A stretch of DNA of 25,793 bases from contig URIT01000033.1 of the NCBI GenBank assembly GCA_900547945.1, forward strand, positions 1 to 25,793. Reading direction: 5' to 3'. Of this stretch, positions 1 to 7,842 are shown one piece after another. This DNA comes from an uncultured bacterium. Its GTDB lineage: Bacteria > Verrucomicrobiota > Kiritimatiellia > RFP12 > UBA1067. The translations under genes and the position numbers were made by a program. The notes under the pieces are model-generated. The model was not told where the DNA came from. It saw only the letters and a program-made list of their open reading frames with translations, and searched no databases. The first letter of the stretch is position 1; each line of letters begins with the position of its first letter.

Positions 1-2
1 AC

Positions 3-296
3 CTGCGCATCATGAGCGCCCTCGCGACGCACGGCTGGGCGACGCCCATCCGGAACGCGCGCTCGCTCGACCCGGCGGAGACGGCCGAGCGCATGCTCAT
101 GGCCGGCTTCGCGGCGGCGGAGGCGTGCGCGGACCTTTCGGAGGCGCTGGCGAAGGCGCTCGCCTGGGCGCGCGCGAACGGCGGCACGGTCGTCGTCTGC
201 GGGTCGCTCTTCCTCGCGGGCGAGGCCCTCGTCGAGCTGGGCGCGTTCCCGTGGGGCGTCCGCGAGCCGGACGCCAACGAGCTGACGCTCCGCTGA
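3..296 (+). CDS. folC: Folylpolyglutamate/dihydrofolate synthase, C-terminal end (partial)
   Basis: This reading frame is open from the left window edge and ends at TGA 294-296, so the gene starts upstream. About 97 residues are visible. The block GTVVVCGSLFLAGEAL near the end matches the C-terminal signature of FolC/Mur-ligase-like folylpolyglutamate synthases, in which a hydrophobic strand is followed by GSLFLAGE. The preceding Ala/Glu-rich helices (SEALAKALAWARANGG) fit the C-terminal domain of that family. FolC adds glutamates to folates in the cytoplasm. An internal ATG at 12 would give a 94-residue ORF, but it is unlikely to be the true start. The ATP-binding and catalytic parts are outside the window, so the assignment rests only on the tail. 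Confidence 0.72.
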   Translation: MRIMSALATHGWATPIRNARSLDPAETAERMLMAGFAAAEACADLSEALAKALAWARANGGTVVVCGSLFLAGEALVELGAFPWGVREPDANELTLR

Positions 297-326
297 GGGG
301 CGGCAGGGGCGGATGCCCGACGGCCG

Positions 327-355
327 TTGACAGGCGGCGGCGGAAATGATAAAGT
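327..355 (+). promoter_or_regulatory. Sigma70-type promoter for the 391-6508 operon
   Basis: There is a perfect -35 hexamer TTGACA at 327-332, a 17-nt spacer, and a -10 hexamer TAAAGT at 350-355. The -10 is preceded by TG one base upstream (347-348), an extended -10. The element lies 36 bases before the ATG at 391. It is the only convincing promoter before the chain of overlapping genes that ends at 6508. Confidence 0.7.
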
Positions 356-390
356 AATCGCGTGTTTACCTTACAAGGAGGTTCCTGCGC

Positions 391-2280
391 ATGAAAAGAT
401 CGTTTCTGCCGCTCTTCGCGACGAACTTCTTCGGGGTTGTCAATGACAACTTCCTGAAGACGCTGGCGAGCTTCACGGTCATCGGATGGCTGGCGGACGA
501 ACGCCTGCAGTCCGTCTTCATGGGAACGGTCGCCGCCGCGCTCGTCGTCCCCTACGTCGTCTTCTCGCCGCTCGCCGACCGGCTGACCGCGCTCTTCCCG
601 AAGGTGCGGATCTTCCGCCTCGCGAAATGGGCCGAGCTGCCGATCGTCGCGCTCGCCGTCGCCGGGTTCGCGCTGGAGTCCGCCGCGCTCGTCGTCGCGT
701 CCGTCCTCCTGATGGGGCTCCAGAGCGCGCTCTACTCGCCCGCGAAGTACGCGCTCGTGCGGGACGTCGGCGGCGCGGACCGCATCTCCACGGGGATGGG
801 CGGCATGGAAGGCGTCGCGTTCGCGGCCGTCCTCGCCGGCACGATCACCGCGTCGTTCGCGGCGGACGGCGCGCCCGCGTGGGCGCGCGACGCCTGCCTC
901 GTCGGCTTTGCCGCCGCCGGGCTCGCGCTGAGCTACACGATCCGTGCGGACGAGGAGCCGAACCGGGCGATCCACGCGATCAACCCCGTGCGCTACCTGT
1001 CGCGTGCGTACCGCCTGGCGCGGCGCTATCCGGGGCTCAACGCCGTGATCGTCACGCTGTCGGTCTTCTGGTGGGCGGCGGCCATGCTCCAGATGGGGCT
1101 TCTCGTCTACGGCAGGCAGGTGATGGGGTTGGATTCGACGTGGACGGGGGCGATGCTGTGCGCGGCGGCGGTCGGCATCGTGGCGGGGCAGGTCGTCGCG
1201 GGCTTCGTCGACCGGCGGCGTTTCCTCCTCGCGGCGACGCCGGCCTTCGGACTCGCCGCCGCCGCGCTTCTGGCGGTCCTCTTCTTCGTGCCGCTGGGGC
1301 CGGTCGCGTTCGCGGCGGTCCTTGCCGTCCTCGCGTTCGACCTCGGGTTCTTCAAGCTGCCGTTCGACGCGGAGATCCAGAAGGTCGTGAAGGGGCCGAG
1401 GCTCAACACGATGCTCGCGTACTTCAACCAGGTGTCGTTCCTCTTCATGATGTTCGCCTCGCTCTCGTATGTCGCCGTGAGCGCGCTCTTCGGTCCGCGC
1501 GCGTTCCTCCTGCTCCTCGCGGCCGTGCTGGCGGTCGTGCCGCTCGTCTTCGTCTTCAACTACCGCACCGTGCTGTGCCGCGTGGGCAAGTGGGTGTTCG
1601 GGCGGCGCTACGCGGTCACGGTCGAGGGGCTGGAGGCGCTGCCCGAGGGCGTGCCGCTCCTCTTCCTGCCGAACCACCCGGCGATGGTCGATCCGATGCT
1701 CGTCGGCGCGGAGCTGTGGCGGCGCGGCGCGAAGCCGCTTGCGGACGAGCTGTTCCTGGATCGCGGCGGCATCTCCGCGAAGGTGCTGAAGACGCTCGGC
1801 TGCGTGAAGGTGCCGGACCTGCGGAAGCGCCGCAGCGTGGCGGGCGCGAAGATCGCGCGCGGCCTCCAGGACGTCGTGACGGACGCGCTCGCGCGGGGCG
1901 ACAACGTGATCTTCTACCCGTCGGGCCACATCTGGACGGAGCCGCGCGAGGAGATCGGCACGCGCCAGCTCGCCTACAACGTCTGCCGCGCGCTGCCGCC
2001 GGACGCGCGCGTCGTCGCCGTGCGCACGACGGGCCTCTGGGGCTCGATCTGGAGCCGGAAGGGGCGCACCGCCTCGCCGGCGTTCGGCCCCACGCTCGTC
2101 CGCTCCTTCCTCCTGTGGCTCTTCGCCGTCCCGTTCATGCCGCGCCGCAGGGTGACGATGCGCTTCGAGGACATCACGGCGCGCGCGCGCGAATGGGCGA
2201 ACGGCACGCGGCTCGACTTCAACCACCACCTGGAGGACTGGTACAATGACGACGAAACCGATGCGGCGCGTGCGCGCTGA
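391..2280 (+). CDS. MFS lysophospholipid-transporter-like / 1-acyl-glycerophosphate acyltransferase fusion
   Basis: The protein has 629 residues. Residues 1 to about 400 form a polytopic MFS domain beginning with FATNFFGVVNDNFLKTL, the NDNF start typical of LplT-like lysophospholipid flippases. Residues about 415-600 are a PlsC-like acyltransferase with the HX4D motif H429-PAMV-D434 (NHPAMVD), and a later FYPSGHIW block (about 508-515) at the position of the usual FPEGTR motif. In E. coli, LplT imports lysophospholipids and Aas re-acylates them. Here both activities appear to sit on one inner-membrane polypeptide, and the AMP-ligase domain of Aas is absent. A strong Shine-Dalgarno AAGGAGG about 10 bases upstream decides the start. 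The 3' end overlaps the next gene by 35 bases. Substrate is inferred from family only. Confidence 0.82.
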   Translation: MKRSFLPLFATNFFGVVNDNFLKTLASFTVIGWLADERLQSVFMGTVAAALVVPYVVFSPLADRLTALFPKVRIFRLAKWAELPIVALAVAGFALESAALVVASVLLMGLQSALYSPAKYALVRDVGGADRISTGMGGMEGVAFAAVLAGTITASFAADGAPAWARDACLVGFAAAGLALSYTIRADEEPNRAIHAINPVRYLSRAYRLARRYPGLNAVIVTLSVFWWAAAMLQMGLLVYGRQVMGLDSTWTGAMLCAAAVGIVAGQVVAGFVDRRRFLLAATPAFGLAAAALLAVLFFVPLGPVAFAAVLAVLAFDLGFFKLPFDAEIQKVVKGPRLNTMLAYFNQVSFLFMMFASLSYVAVSALFGPRAFLLLLAAVLAVVPLVFVFNYRTVLCRVGKWVFGRRYAVTVEGLEALPEGVPLLFLPNHPAMVDPMLVGAELWRRGAKPLADELFLDRGGISAKVLKTLGCVKVPDLRKRRSVAGAKIARGLQDVVTDALARGDNVIFYPSGHIWTEPREEIGTRQLAYNVCRALPPDARVVAVRTTGLWGSIWSRKGRTASPAFGPTLVRSFLLWLFAVPFMPRRRVTMRFEDITARAREWANGTRLDFNHHLEDWYNDDETDAARAR

Positions 2281-2911
2281 CGGCGCGGCGACGCGCGAGG
2301 CGATTCTCGAAGCGGCGGCGGACGAGTTTGCGGCGAAGGGCTTCGAGCTCGCGTCGGTGCGGGCGATCTGCGCGCGCGCCGGCGTCAACGTGGCGCTCGC
2401 CAACCGCTACTTCGGCGCAAAGGAGGCCCTCTACCGCCTGACGGCGCAGCGGCTCTTCGGCGATCTCGGCGCGCCGCTCGCGACGCTGGCGGACGGCGTG
2501 CGCGACGCCGCAGGCTGGCGGACGGCGCTGCGGACGTGGATCGACGACTTCCTCTTCATGACCCTCCCGACCGAAAAGGCGCAGAAGCGCTGCGCGGCCC
2601 TCTTCCGGCACGAGGTCACGCGCCCCACCGCGTTCCACGCCGAATTCAGGGAATCGTTCGGAAAGCCCGTCTACGACGCCCTGCGCCGTCTCGTCGCGAT
2701 GGCCGTGGACGACGCGGAGGAACAGGGACTCTGGACCTCCTCCGTCTGGGCGCAGGTCAGCGTCTACGCGCTCGCCGACAAGTCCTGGCACGCCTCCTTC
2801 CGCCCCAAGGGCGTGAAGGACGCGGCCTGGCGCGTCCGCGTGTGCGACCACATCTGCCATACGCTGTTCAATTTGCTCACATACAATCAGCGGAAAGGCG
2901 GTACGAAATGA
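2246..2911 (+). CDS. TetR/AcrR-family transcriptional regulator
   Basis: The protein has 221 residues, a normal TetR length. Residues about 16-62 are the N-terminal DNA-binding domain: TREAILEAAADEFAAKGF, then a helix-turn-helix around VRAICARAGVNVALANRYFG, then AKEALY. The C-terminal ligand-binding half (RCAALFRHEVTRPT) resembles the CerR/DUF1956-type regulators. The gene begins inside the last 35 bases of the MFS-acyltransferase gene and ends with an ATGA overlap with the next one, so it is translated from the operon mRNA. Autoregulation of the operon from the promoter at 327-355 is a reasonable guess, but I see no clear palindromic operator there. The effector is unknown. Confidence 0.88.
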   Translation: MTTKPMRRVRADGAATREAILEAAADEFAAKGFELASVRAICARAGVNVALANRYFGAKEALYRLTAQRLFGDLGAPLATLADGVRDAAGWRTALRTWIDDFLFMTLPTEKAQKRCAALFRHEVTRPTAFHAEFRESFGKPVYDALRRLVAMAVDDAEEQGLWTSSVWAQVSVYALADKSWHASFRPKGVKDAAWRVRVCDHICHTLFNLLTYNQRKGGTK

Positions 2912-4005
2912 ACCGACAGGAATGGATGCGAACGGAAATCGCGACGTGGCGGCAGGAGGGCGTCATCGACGACGGACTCGCCGCAACGCTGCAGGGGCGC
3001 TATGCCGCAGCGGATTCGAAGGTTTCGCTGGGGGCACGGATCGCCGGAATCTTCGGCGCGCTCCTCATCGGCCTGGGCGTCATTGCGCTCTTCGCCGCGA
3101 ACTGGGATGTGTTCGGCCGTGGCGTGCGGGCGGCGTTGGCGCTGGCGCCCGTTGTTCTCTGCGGCGTCCTTGCGCTGGTGGCGTCCCGGAAAGGGTGGAC
3201 GTCCATGTCCCTCTGGGAACCGCTGGGCATCGCCTGGTGCATCGCGACGGGCGCCGCCGCCTGCCTGATCGCCCAGACGTACCAGATCGGCGGAACGGTG
3301 CCCGACCTCATCCTGTTCGTGGCGCTCTTGTGCCTGCCCGTCGTCTGGGTGACGAGGGCCGTCGTTCCGATGGCGTTCTGGCCGGTCTTCGCGATTGCGT
3401 GGGGAATCGCGATGAATCTGACGGGGTATACCGCCTGGCCGCTTGCCGTCTGGTCGCTGGGGTTGATGGCGCTCTCCCTGCCCGCCTTTGTCGCCTTCAT
3501 CCGGCGGAAGCCCGGCAGGATCGCGTTGAAAGCGGGGCAGAGCATGACGGGGTTTATCTATTCGTTCGGAACGGGAATTCTCCTTTTGTATGCGTTGCTG
3601 CCCACCAGCGCTATCATCTATGGGGCGGAGATCTTCATTGTCATCTTCTGGCTGTGTGCGGCGGTTGTCCTTCTTGCGGGTGTCTACTTCAAGCTGCCGT
3701 TCTGGATCACGCCCGCCCTCCTCGTGGCGACTGGCGCGGCGATGGCTGCGGCCTTTGCCTGGATTGGCCTGTATGTCGCCGCGCTCGCACTGGCCGTCGG
3801 CGTCGTCTATGCGGGCGTTCGCCGGATGAAGCTCTCCACGGTGAATCTCGGCGCCGCCCTGTTCCTGTGGCTTGTGCTCGTGAAGTTCCTTGAAAGCCGC
3901 CTGCCCTTCACGGGCAAGGGGATCGTGCTCATCGGCGCCGGTGTGGCGTTGGTGGCCCTGAACGTCTACATGCTGCGGCTCAAGAAGAGGAGGACAACGA
4001 CATGA
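2908..4005 (+). CDS. DUF2157 domain multi-pass membrane protein
   Basis: The start is ATG 2908, overlapping the TetR stop as ATGA; the frame is open further upstream (to 2536), but that region is the TetR gene. The product has 365 residues. A short soluble N-terminus (WRQEGVIDDGLAATLQGRY) matches the start of DUF2157 proteins, and about ten hydrophobic segments follow up to a basic tail RLKKRRTTT. A purine-rich GGAAAGG lies about 10 bases before the start. DUF2157 genes commonly sit beside GDYXXLXY-domain genes, which is the case here (ATGA overlap at 4002). The function of the family is unknown. Base composition is lower in GC than the neighbours (28 of 60 bases in 3541-3600). Confidence 0.85.
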   Translation: MNRQEWMRTEIATWRQEGVIDDGLAATLQGRYAAADSKVSLGARIAGIFGALLIGLGVIALFAANWDVFGRGVRAALALAPVVLCGVLALVASRKGWTSMSLWEPLGIAWCIATGAAACLIAQTYQIGGTVPDLILFVALLCLPVVWVTRAVVPMAFWPVFAIAWGIAMNLTGYTAWPLAVWSLGLMALSLPAFVAFIRRKPGRIALKAGQSMTGFIYSFGTGILLLYALLPTSAIIYGAEIFIVIFWLCAAVVLLAGVYFKLPFWITPALLVATGAAMAAAFAWIGLYVAALALAVGVVYAGVRRMKLSTVNLGAALFLWLVLVKFLESRLPFTGKGIVLIGAGVALVALNVYMLRLKKRRTTT

Positions 4006-4637
4006 ACAAGATGAAGAGAACGACACTCATCGCGCTGGTTCTGGCCGTGCAGGGACTTGCCCTCGGCTGGCTGATCCTGCGCTACGAGCGCATTGTGGTG
4101 CAGGGCGTGGAGGTTCGCTTCCCGTGTACGGCATACGATCCCTACGATCCGCTGCGCGGACGCTATCTGCGGACGACCGTGGAGGAGTGGACGACGACGT
4201 TGCCCTCTTCGGTGACGAACCTCGACTACGGGCTCAAGAACAAATTCGTCGTCCGCATCGAACCGGCGACGAACGGGCTCTGGCGCGTGGCCGAAGCGGC
4301 GTTCGAGCCGACAAAGGAAGGTGTCTGGGTGAGGCCGAAATCTTCCAGGATGGATTACCGCCTGAGTTCGAGAGAACGCCGAAAGGAGGAACCGTGGGAG
4401 GATTTCGAGAAACGTCGCATGGCGTCGGGACTCGCCGTTTGCGCAACCTTCCCAGACCGGCTCTTCGTGAACGAGAAACTGGCGCCGGCGGCGGAAAGGC
4501 TGTTGCGCGAGAAATCACGCGACGCCGTTGCGGTCTACCGTGTCCTCGGAGGCAGAATCGTCCTCACGGACATTGAACTCAACGGCAAGTCCGTGCTGAA
4601 GTGGGCCCGGGAAGACGGAAAGGAAGGTGTGAAATGA
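4002..4637 (+). CDS. GDYXXLXY-like membrane-anchored protein
   Basis: The protein has 211 residues, with an N-terminal membrane segment at about 7-27 (TTLIALVLAVQGLALGWLIL) and the rest predicted to lie outside the cytoplasm. The family motif is present in altered form: DPYDPLRGRYLR, where the usual G-D-Y reads G53-R54-Y55. The C-terminal block VLGGRIVLTDIELNG fits the end of this family. It is coupled to DUF2157 upstream and to the lipoprotein downstream by ATGA overlaps, implying fixed stoichiometry or complex formation. The biochemical role is unknown. The family call is based on the neighbour, the size, the topology and the degenerate motif. Confidence 0.7.
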   Translation: MNKMKRTTLIALVLAVQGLALGWLILRYERIVVQGVEVRFPCTAYDPYDPLRGRYLRTTVEEWTTTLPSSVTNLDYGLKNKFVVRIEPATNGLWRVAEAAFEPTKEGVWVRPKSSRMDYRLSSRERRKEEPWEDFEKRRMASGLAVCATFPDRLFVNEKLAPAAERLLREKSRDAVAVYRVLGGRIVLTDIELNGKSVLKWAREDGKEGVK

Positions 4638-6508
4638 ACATGAGGCAAATGATTCTTGTGGGTGGCATAATCTGTTTGCTGGCAGGGTGCCGGACGCCGA
4701 CGATGAAGGGGACGCCGTTCTATGCAGGGGAGGAAAGGAAAACCGTCGGCGAAGTGTCTGATCGCGTGAACCTCTGGCCCCTTGCGTATTGGGACGATCC
4801 GACGGGTTCGATCGCCTGGCCGGTCATCACCTTTTCGGATGACCTGTTTGCGATCCGCCCCCTCTATTCCCAGTACCGCCAGAACGGAGCTGGTGGACGG
4901 TATGACGAGTTCAATCTCCTCTGGCCGTTCATCCAGGCGGATCTGGAGGATGGAATGTATCGAATCTTTCCTCTCTTCTTGTCAGACTATTTCCAGTGCC
5001 TCTTCCCGGTCTACTGGAATTTCGGCGAATACAATGTCCTGTTCCCGTTGTGGCACTACAAGGGACGGATGTTCAGTGACGAGATGTTTAAGAGCTGGTG
5101 GAATTTCTATACCCTGGGTGGTCTGGCCGGCATCCAGTATCGTGATTCGGAGGTCCGTTCCTCCTGGCTGCTCCCCCTCTGGTATGAAGATTCCGACGGA
5201 CGGTTCATCACGCCGGTCTACGGGAAAACGCCAGATGCCCACTGGACCTTCCCGTTCTACTATGCAGACGACACCGGTCTTCTGGCAACGCCGTTTTACG
5301 GGAGGAAAGACGATGCGTACTGGATTCTCCCACTTTGCTATCAGGATTCGGATACGTTCGTTTCCTCGTTCTACATGCACGGGGATAAGGGCACGACAAC
5401 GTGGTGGGCGATTCCCTCCCTTCTGGCGTGGGGAAACACGGGATACGAGGGGACGGAAACGGTACATTCCGACGGCAAGATTCTGCTGGGTATCGGATCC
5501 TGGTCGTTCGAACATAATGAGCAGACCTGGAGCCTGTTTCCGCTGATTCGCCAGACGTTCGGTCAGCATTCATCGAAGACCTGGTTGGGCTGGTATTTCT
5601 CCGGGTGGGCATACGAGGGCGAAGACATCGAGTACGCCTACCTGTTCCCGGTATTCCTGTGGGGGCATTCCCAAGGGTTCTTATCGCCGTTGTTTGGATG
5701 GGGCGAACGGAAGGGGGAATGGACGGACGCCTATCTGCTGCCCCTGTTCGCCTGGTCACGCGGGCAGTCTCTCGTGACACCCCTCTTTGGGTGGGGACAG
5801 ACATGGCGCTATGCGACGCCGTTTCTCGGATGGCGAACGGGGGCCGACAAGGGCGGATGGCTCTTCCCGGTCTGGAACTACCGTGAAAGTCGCACGTTCG
5901 ACGAGACCTGTGCGCGATTGGATTGGGAGGCACAACGGCTGCCCGAGTGGATCACCGTTGACAGGGAGGTGGTGACGAATTGGGAGGGCGTTGTTTCGAC
6001 GCAATTGACGGGCAATGCGTTCAACGTGCAAAGTCGCACGGACTGGCTGCTCTTCTCGGACAACTTCCACACGATCGGCGGGGGCATGCACGGGGATCCG
6101 ACGAATCGGCTTTACACGATTTCATCACACCGGAAAATCGGGAACCGTCTTGGCGCGAATTACGATGCGAAGCGGACGGCCACGTACAATCCCGCCACGC
6201 GGGAGAAGGTCTCGGATGTAGACGAAGTTTCGTCCAGCCTTCTCATCTGGCTGTATCAATACAACTGCACCGAAGACCGCATGGCGAAAAACATCCGCAC
6301 GCGGCGATGCCGCAGTCTCTGGAAACTGTGGGACTGGAACGAACGGGAGGGCGCCGTCTCCTTCGACGTCTTCCCGGGCTTCACCTACGATGCGCAGTCC
6401 AACGGGGCGTCGCAGGCCTCGTTCCTGTGGCGGTTCTTCCGATACGCGCACGATCCGGCGAACGGAACATCGCTTGACGTCTTCTTCCTTCCCGTTTGGC
6501 GCCCATGA
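4634..6508 (+). CDS. Aromatic-rich repeat lipoprotein, unknown function
   Basis: I do not recognise a named family. The start is ATG 4634, overlapping the previous stop (ATGA), with AGGAAGG just before it; a GTG at 4601 would add 11 unlikely residues. The 624-residue product begins with a lipoprotein signal ending in the lipobox LLAGC, so it should be lipidated at the cysteine and exported. The body is full of Trp, Tyr, Phe, Pro and Gly. At least three units of exactly 26 residues follow each other (W178-H203, W204-Y229, W230-T255) with the pattern W-x-LPL-x-Y-x-DS, x-TP-x-YG. Looser copies (YLLPLFAW, TPLFGWG) occur at about 340-420. The repeats suggest short beta-strands or hairpins building a solenoid or barrel. 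GC is low for the window (31 of 60 in 5041-5100). It probably works with DUF2157 and the GDYXXLXY-like protein in the envelope. Confidence 0.8.
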   Translation: MNMRQMILVGGIICLLAGCRTPTMKGTPFYAGEERKTVGEVSDRVNLWPLAYWDDPTGSIAWPVITFSDDLFAIRPLYSQYRQNGAGGRYDEFNLLWPFIQADLEDGMYRIFPLFLSDYFQCLFPVYWNFGEYNVLFPLWHYKGRMFSDEMFKSWWNFYTLGGLAGIQYRDSEVRSSWLLPLWYEDSDGRFITPVYGKTPDAHWTFPFYYADDTGLLATPFYGRKDDAYWILPLCYQDSDTFVSSFYMHGDKGTTTWWAIPSLLAWGNTGYEGTETVHSDGKILLGIGSWSFEHNEQTWSLFPLIRQTFGQHSSKTWLGWYFSGWAYEGEDIEYAYLFPVFLWGHSQGFLSPLFGWGERKGEWTDAYLLPLFAWSRGQSLVTPLFGWGQTWRYATPFLGWRTGADKGGWLFPVWNYRESRTFDETCARLDWEAQRLPEWITVDREVVTNWEGVVSTQLTGNAFNVQSRTDWLLFSDNFHTIGGGMHGDPTNRLYTISSHRKIGNRLGANYDAKRTATYNPATREKVSDVDEVSSSLLIWLYQYNCTEDRMAKNIRTRRCRSLWKLWDWNEREGAVSFDVFPGFTYDAQSNGASQASFLWRFFRYAHDPANGTSLDVFFLPVWRP

Positions 6509-6525
6509 CCATTGTTGGGAAATAC

Positions 6526-6540
6526 TCCGTTCGGAACGGA
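6526..6540. repeat. Short perfect palindrome between operons
   Basis: TCCGTTC-G-GAACGGA is a 7-base inverted repeat around a single G, located 17 bases after the lipoprotein stop. As RNA it could fold into only a 5-bp hairpin and no T-tract follows, so it is not a convincing terminator. It could be an operator for the hydrolase gene or a chance palindrome. Confidence 0.3.
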
Positions 6541-6592
6541 CGAGTTCGCAACAGAAGGAAGAAGAAACAGAGGGAAGCACGGAGAAGGGTCG

Positions 6593-7489
6593 ATGATCGC
6601 GGAGGCGTTGATGATGGCGATGACGGTGTGGTACGTGCCGGGCTGGATGCGGACGCAGGAGCCGCAGGAGGGCGTGATGCCCGCGTTGGCGAACGCCTAT
6701 CCGCAGGCGCGGATCGCGTTCAAGGCGTGGGACGGCGACCGGCTGGTCTGGCCGTCGGCCGTCGCGTCCGCCGACCGGGAGGCGGAACGCCTTGCCCGTG
6801 AAATCGAGGCGCTGCCCGCAGACGAACGGGAACGCCTCGTGGTCGTGGGGCACTCCCTCGGCGGACGCATCGCGGCGCGGGCGCTCGCGCGCCTGGCGGA
6901 GAAGGGAATGAAAATCCAACAGGCGGTTCTGCTCGCGGCGGCGATTCCCTCCGGGGACGCAGACCTCGCACGGATGGGCGCGGCTTCCATCCGGCCGGTC
7001 CTCGCGGTCTGCAATCCCGACGACGTCACCCTCCGCTACGTCTACGCCCTCGTCGGCGGCGAGAAGGGCGTTGCGTTCGGGGCGAACGGGTCCGCGTCCC
7101 CTCTGACGAACGTCGTCGAATGCGTCACGCCGCCCGACCTGACGGAGCAGGTGAAGCTCGATCCGTTCTGGGCGAAGTCCCGGACGCTCAAGGAGATCGC
7201 GAACCACCACGTCCTCTTCTCCCTCGCCTACATGACGCGCCTCCTGAAGGGGGAGCGCCCGTCGGACGCGGTCATGGTGATGCAGGACTTCCCGACGATT
7301 CCGCACACGGTCGTCGACGCCGGGATCTGGTGGGACGTCGTCGAGGAGGCGCAGGGCTGGAAACTCGAACGGCACAAGCTGACGACCCACTTCCGCATCG
7401 TCTCGCCCGCCCGCAAGGGCGTTGCCTGGGGCGGGGAGGCGGCGATGCGTACCGCGTTCGGGAAAGTCCGGCGCCAGCTTCGGAAATGA
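6593..7489 (+). CDS. Alpha/beta-hydrolase fold protein
   Basis: The protein has 298 residues from ATG 6593, chosen because GGAGAAGG lies just upstream; an earlier in-frame start at 6512 would add 27 uncharacteristic residues. The nucleophile elbow is clear: VVVGHSLGGRIAARAL with Ser88. A candidate acid lies in VCNPDDVTLRY, and a candidate catalytic His is in ANHHVLF (H205/H206). No signal peptide is evident, so the enzyme is probably cytoplasmic. The family could be a lipase, esterase or other serine hydrolase, and the substrate cannot be told from sequence. It stands alone, 84 bases after the lipoprotein and 149 bases before thiS, and GC rises back toward the window norm. Confidence 0.75.
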   Translation: MIAEALMMAMTVWYVPGWMRTQEPQEGVMPALANAYPQARIAFKAWDGDRLVWPSAVASADREAERLAREIEALPADERERLVVVGHSLGGRIAARALARLAEKGMKIQQAVLLAAAIPSGDADLARMGAASIRPVLAVCNPDDVTLRYVYALVGGEKGVAFGANGSASPLTNVVECVTPPDLTEQVKLDPFWAKSRTLKEIANHHVLFSLAYMTRLLKGERPSDAVMVMQDFPTIPHTVVDAGIWWDVVEEAQGWKLERHKLTTHFRIVSPARKGVAWGGEAAMRTAFGKVRRQLRK

Positions 7490-7545
7490 CGGCGCCCGCG
7501 CTCGCGCGACTAAAGCCGTGTTCCCCGGCCACACGAAAGGGGTTG

Positions 7546-7638
7546 TGATATACTGGAGGCGTGTGGCCCGGAAGCCGTTCGGGCGCGTGCGGAGCGGCCG
7601 GGAAGAAGCGGGCAGACCCCGCGTAGGAAAGGAAAGAG
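7546..7638 (+). promoter_or_regulatory. Extended -10 promoter and hairpin-containing leader of thiS
   Basis: TGATATACT at 7546-7554 is a good extended -10 (TG-n-TATACT), with no good -35. The leader has two small hairpins: GCCCG 7566-7570 with CGGGC 7580-7584, and GCGGG 7608-7612 with CCCGC 7618-7622. The second ends a few bases before the ribosome-binding site GGAAAGGAAAGAG. I do not see the CUGAGA core of a TPP riboswitch, so thiamine control by that class is not supported. Confidence 0.42.
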
Positions 7639-7839
7639 ATGAAGATTGTCTATCAGGGCGACGAGGTTGAGACCGAACAGGCGACGGTGGCCGGTTTTCT
7701 GGCGGAACGCCGAATCGATGCGGCGCATGCCATCGTCGAATGCGGGGGCGTCGTCCATGCGCCGGGCGCGGACCTCGCGCAGGTGGTGCTGCGCCCGGGG
7801 GCGGCGCTGGACGTTTTCCAGTTGACGGTCGGAGGTTGA
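7639..7839 (+). CDS. thiS: ThiS sulfur-carrier protein
   Basis: The protein has 66 residues and is a small ubiquitin-like (beta-grasp) protein, with the core VAGFLAERRIDAAHAIVECGGVV and the C-terminal diglycine (FQLTVGG). ThiS is adenylated on its terminal glycine and then carries sulfur as a thiocarboxylate for thiazole synthesis in thiamine biosynthesis. Length and tail match ThiS, and the adjacent thiF-like gene three bases later supports the call. MoaD is the main alternative but is usually longer. The start has a good GGAAAGGAAAGAG ribosome-binding site. Confidence 0.86.
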   Translation: MKIVYQGDEVETEQATVAGFLAERRIDAAHAIVECGGVVHAPGADLAQVVLRPGAALDVFQLTVGG

Positions 7840-7842
7840 GGC

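Noticed and set aside
97..2403. 768-residue ORF on the minus strand
   Set aside because: It mirrors the MFS-acyltransferase gene, has extreme Arg/Glu/His composition and no domain, and arises from high GC at codon third positions.
2536..2907. N-terminal extension of the DUF2157 gene
   Set aside because: The frame is open, but the region codes for the TetR regulator in another frame, and ATG 2908 has the ATGA coupling and the family-like N-terminus.
7555..7638. TPP riboswitch before thiS
   Set aside because: The conserved CUGAGA core and partner sequence are not present; only small generic hairpins.
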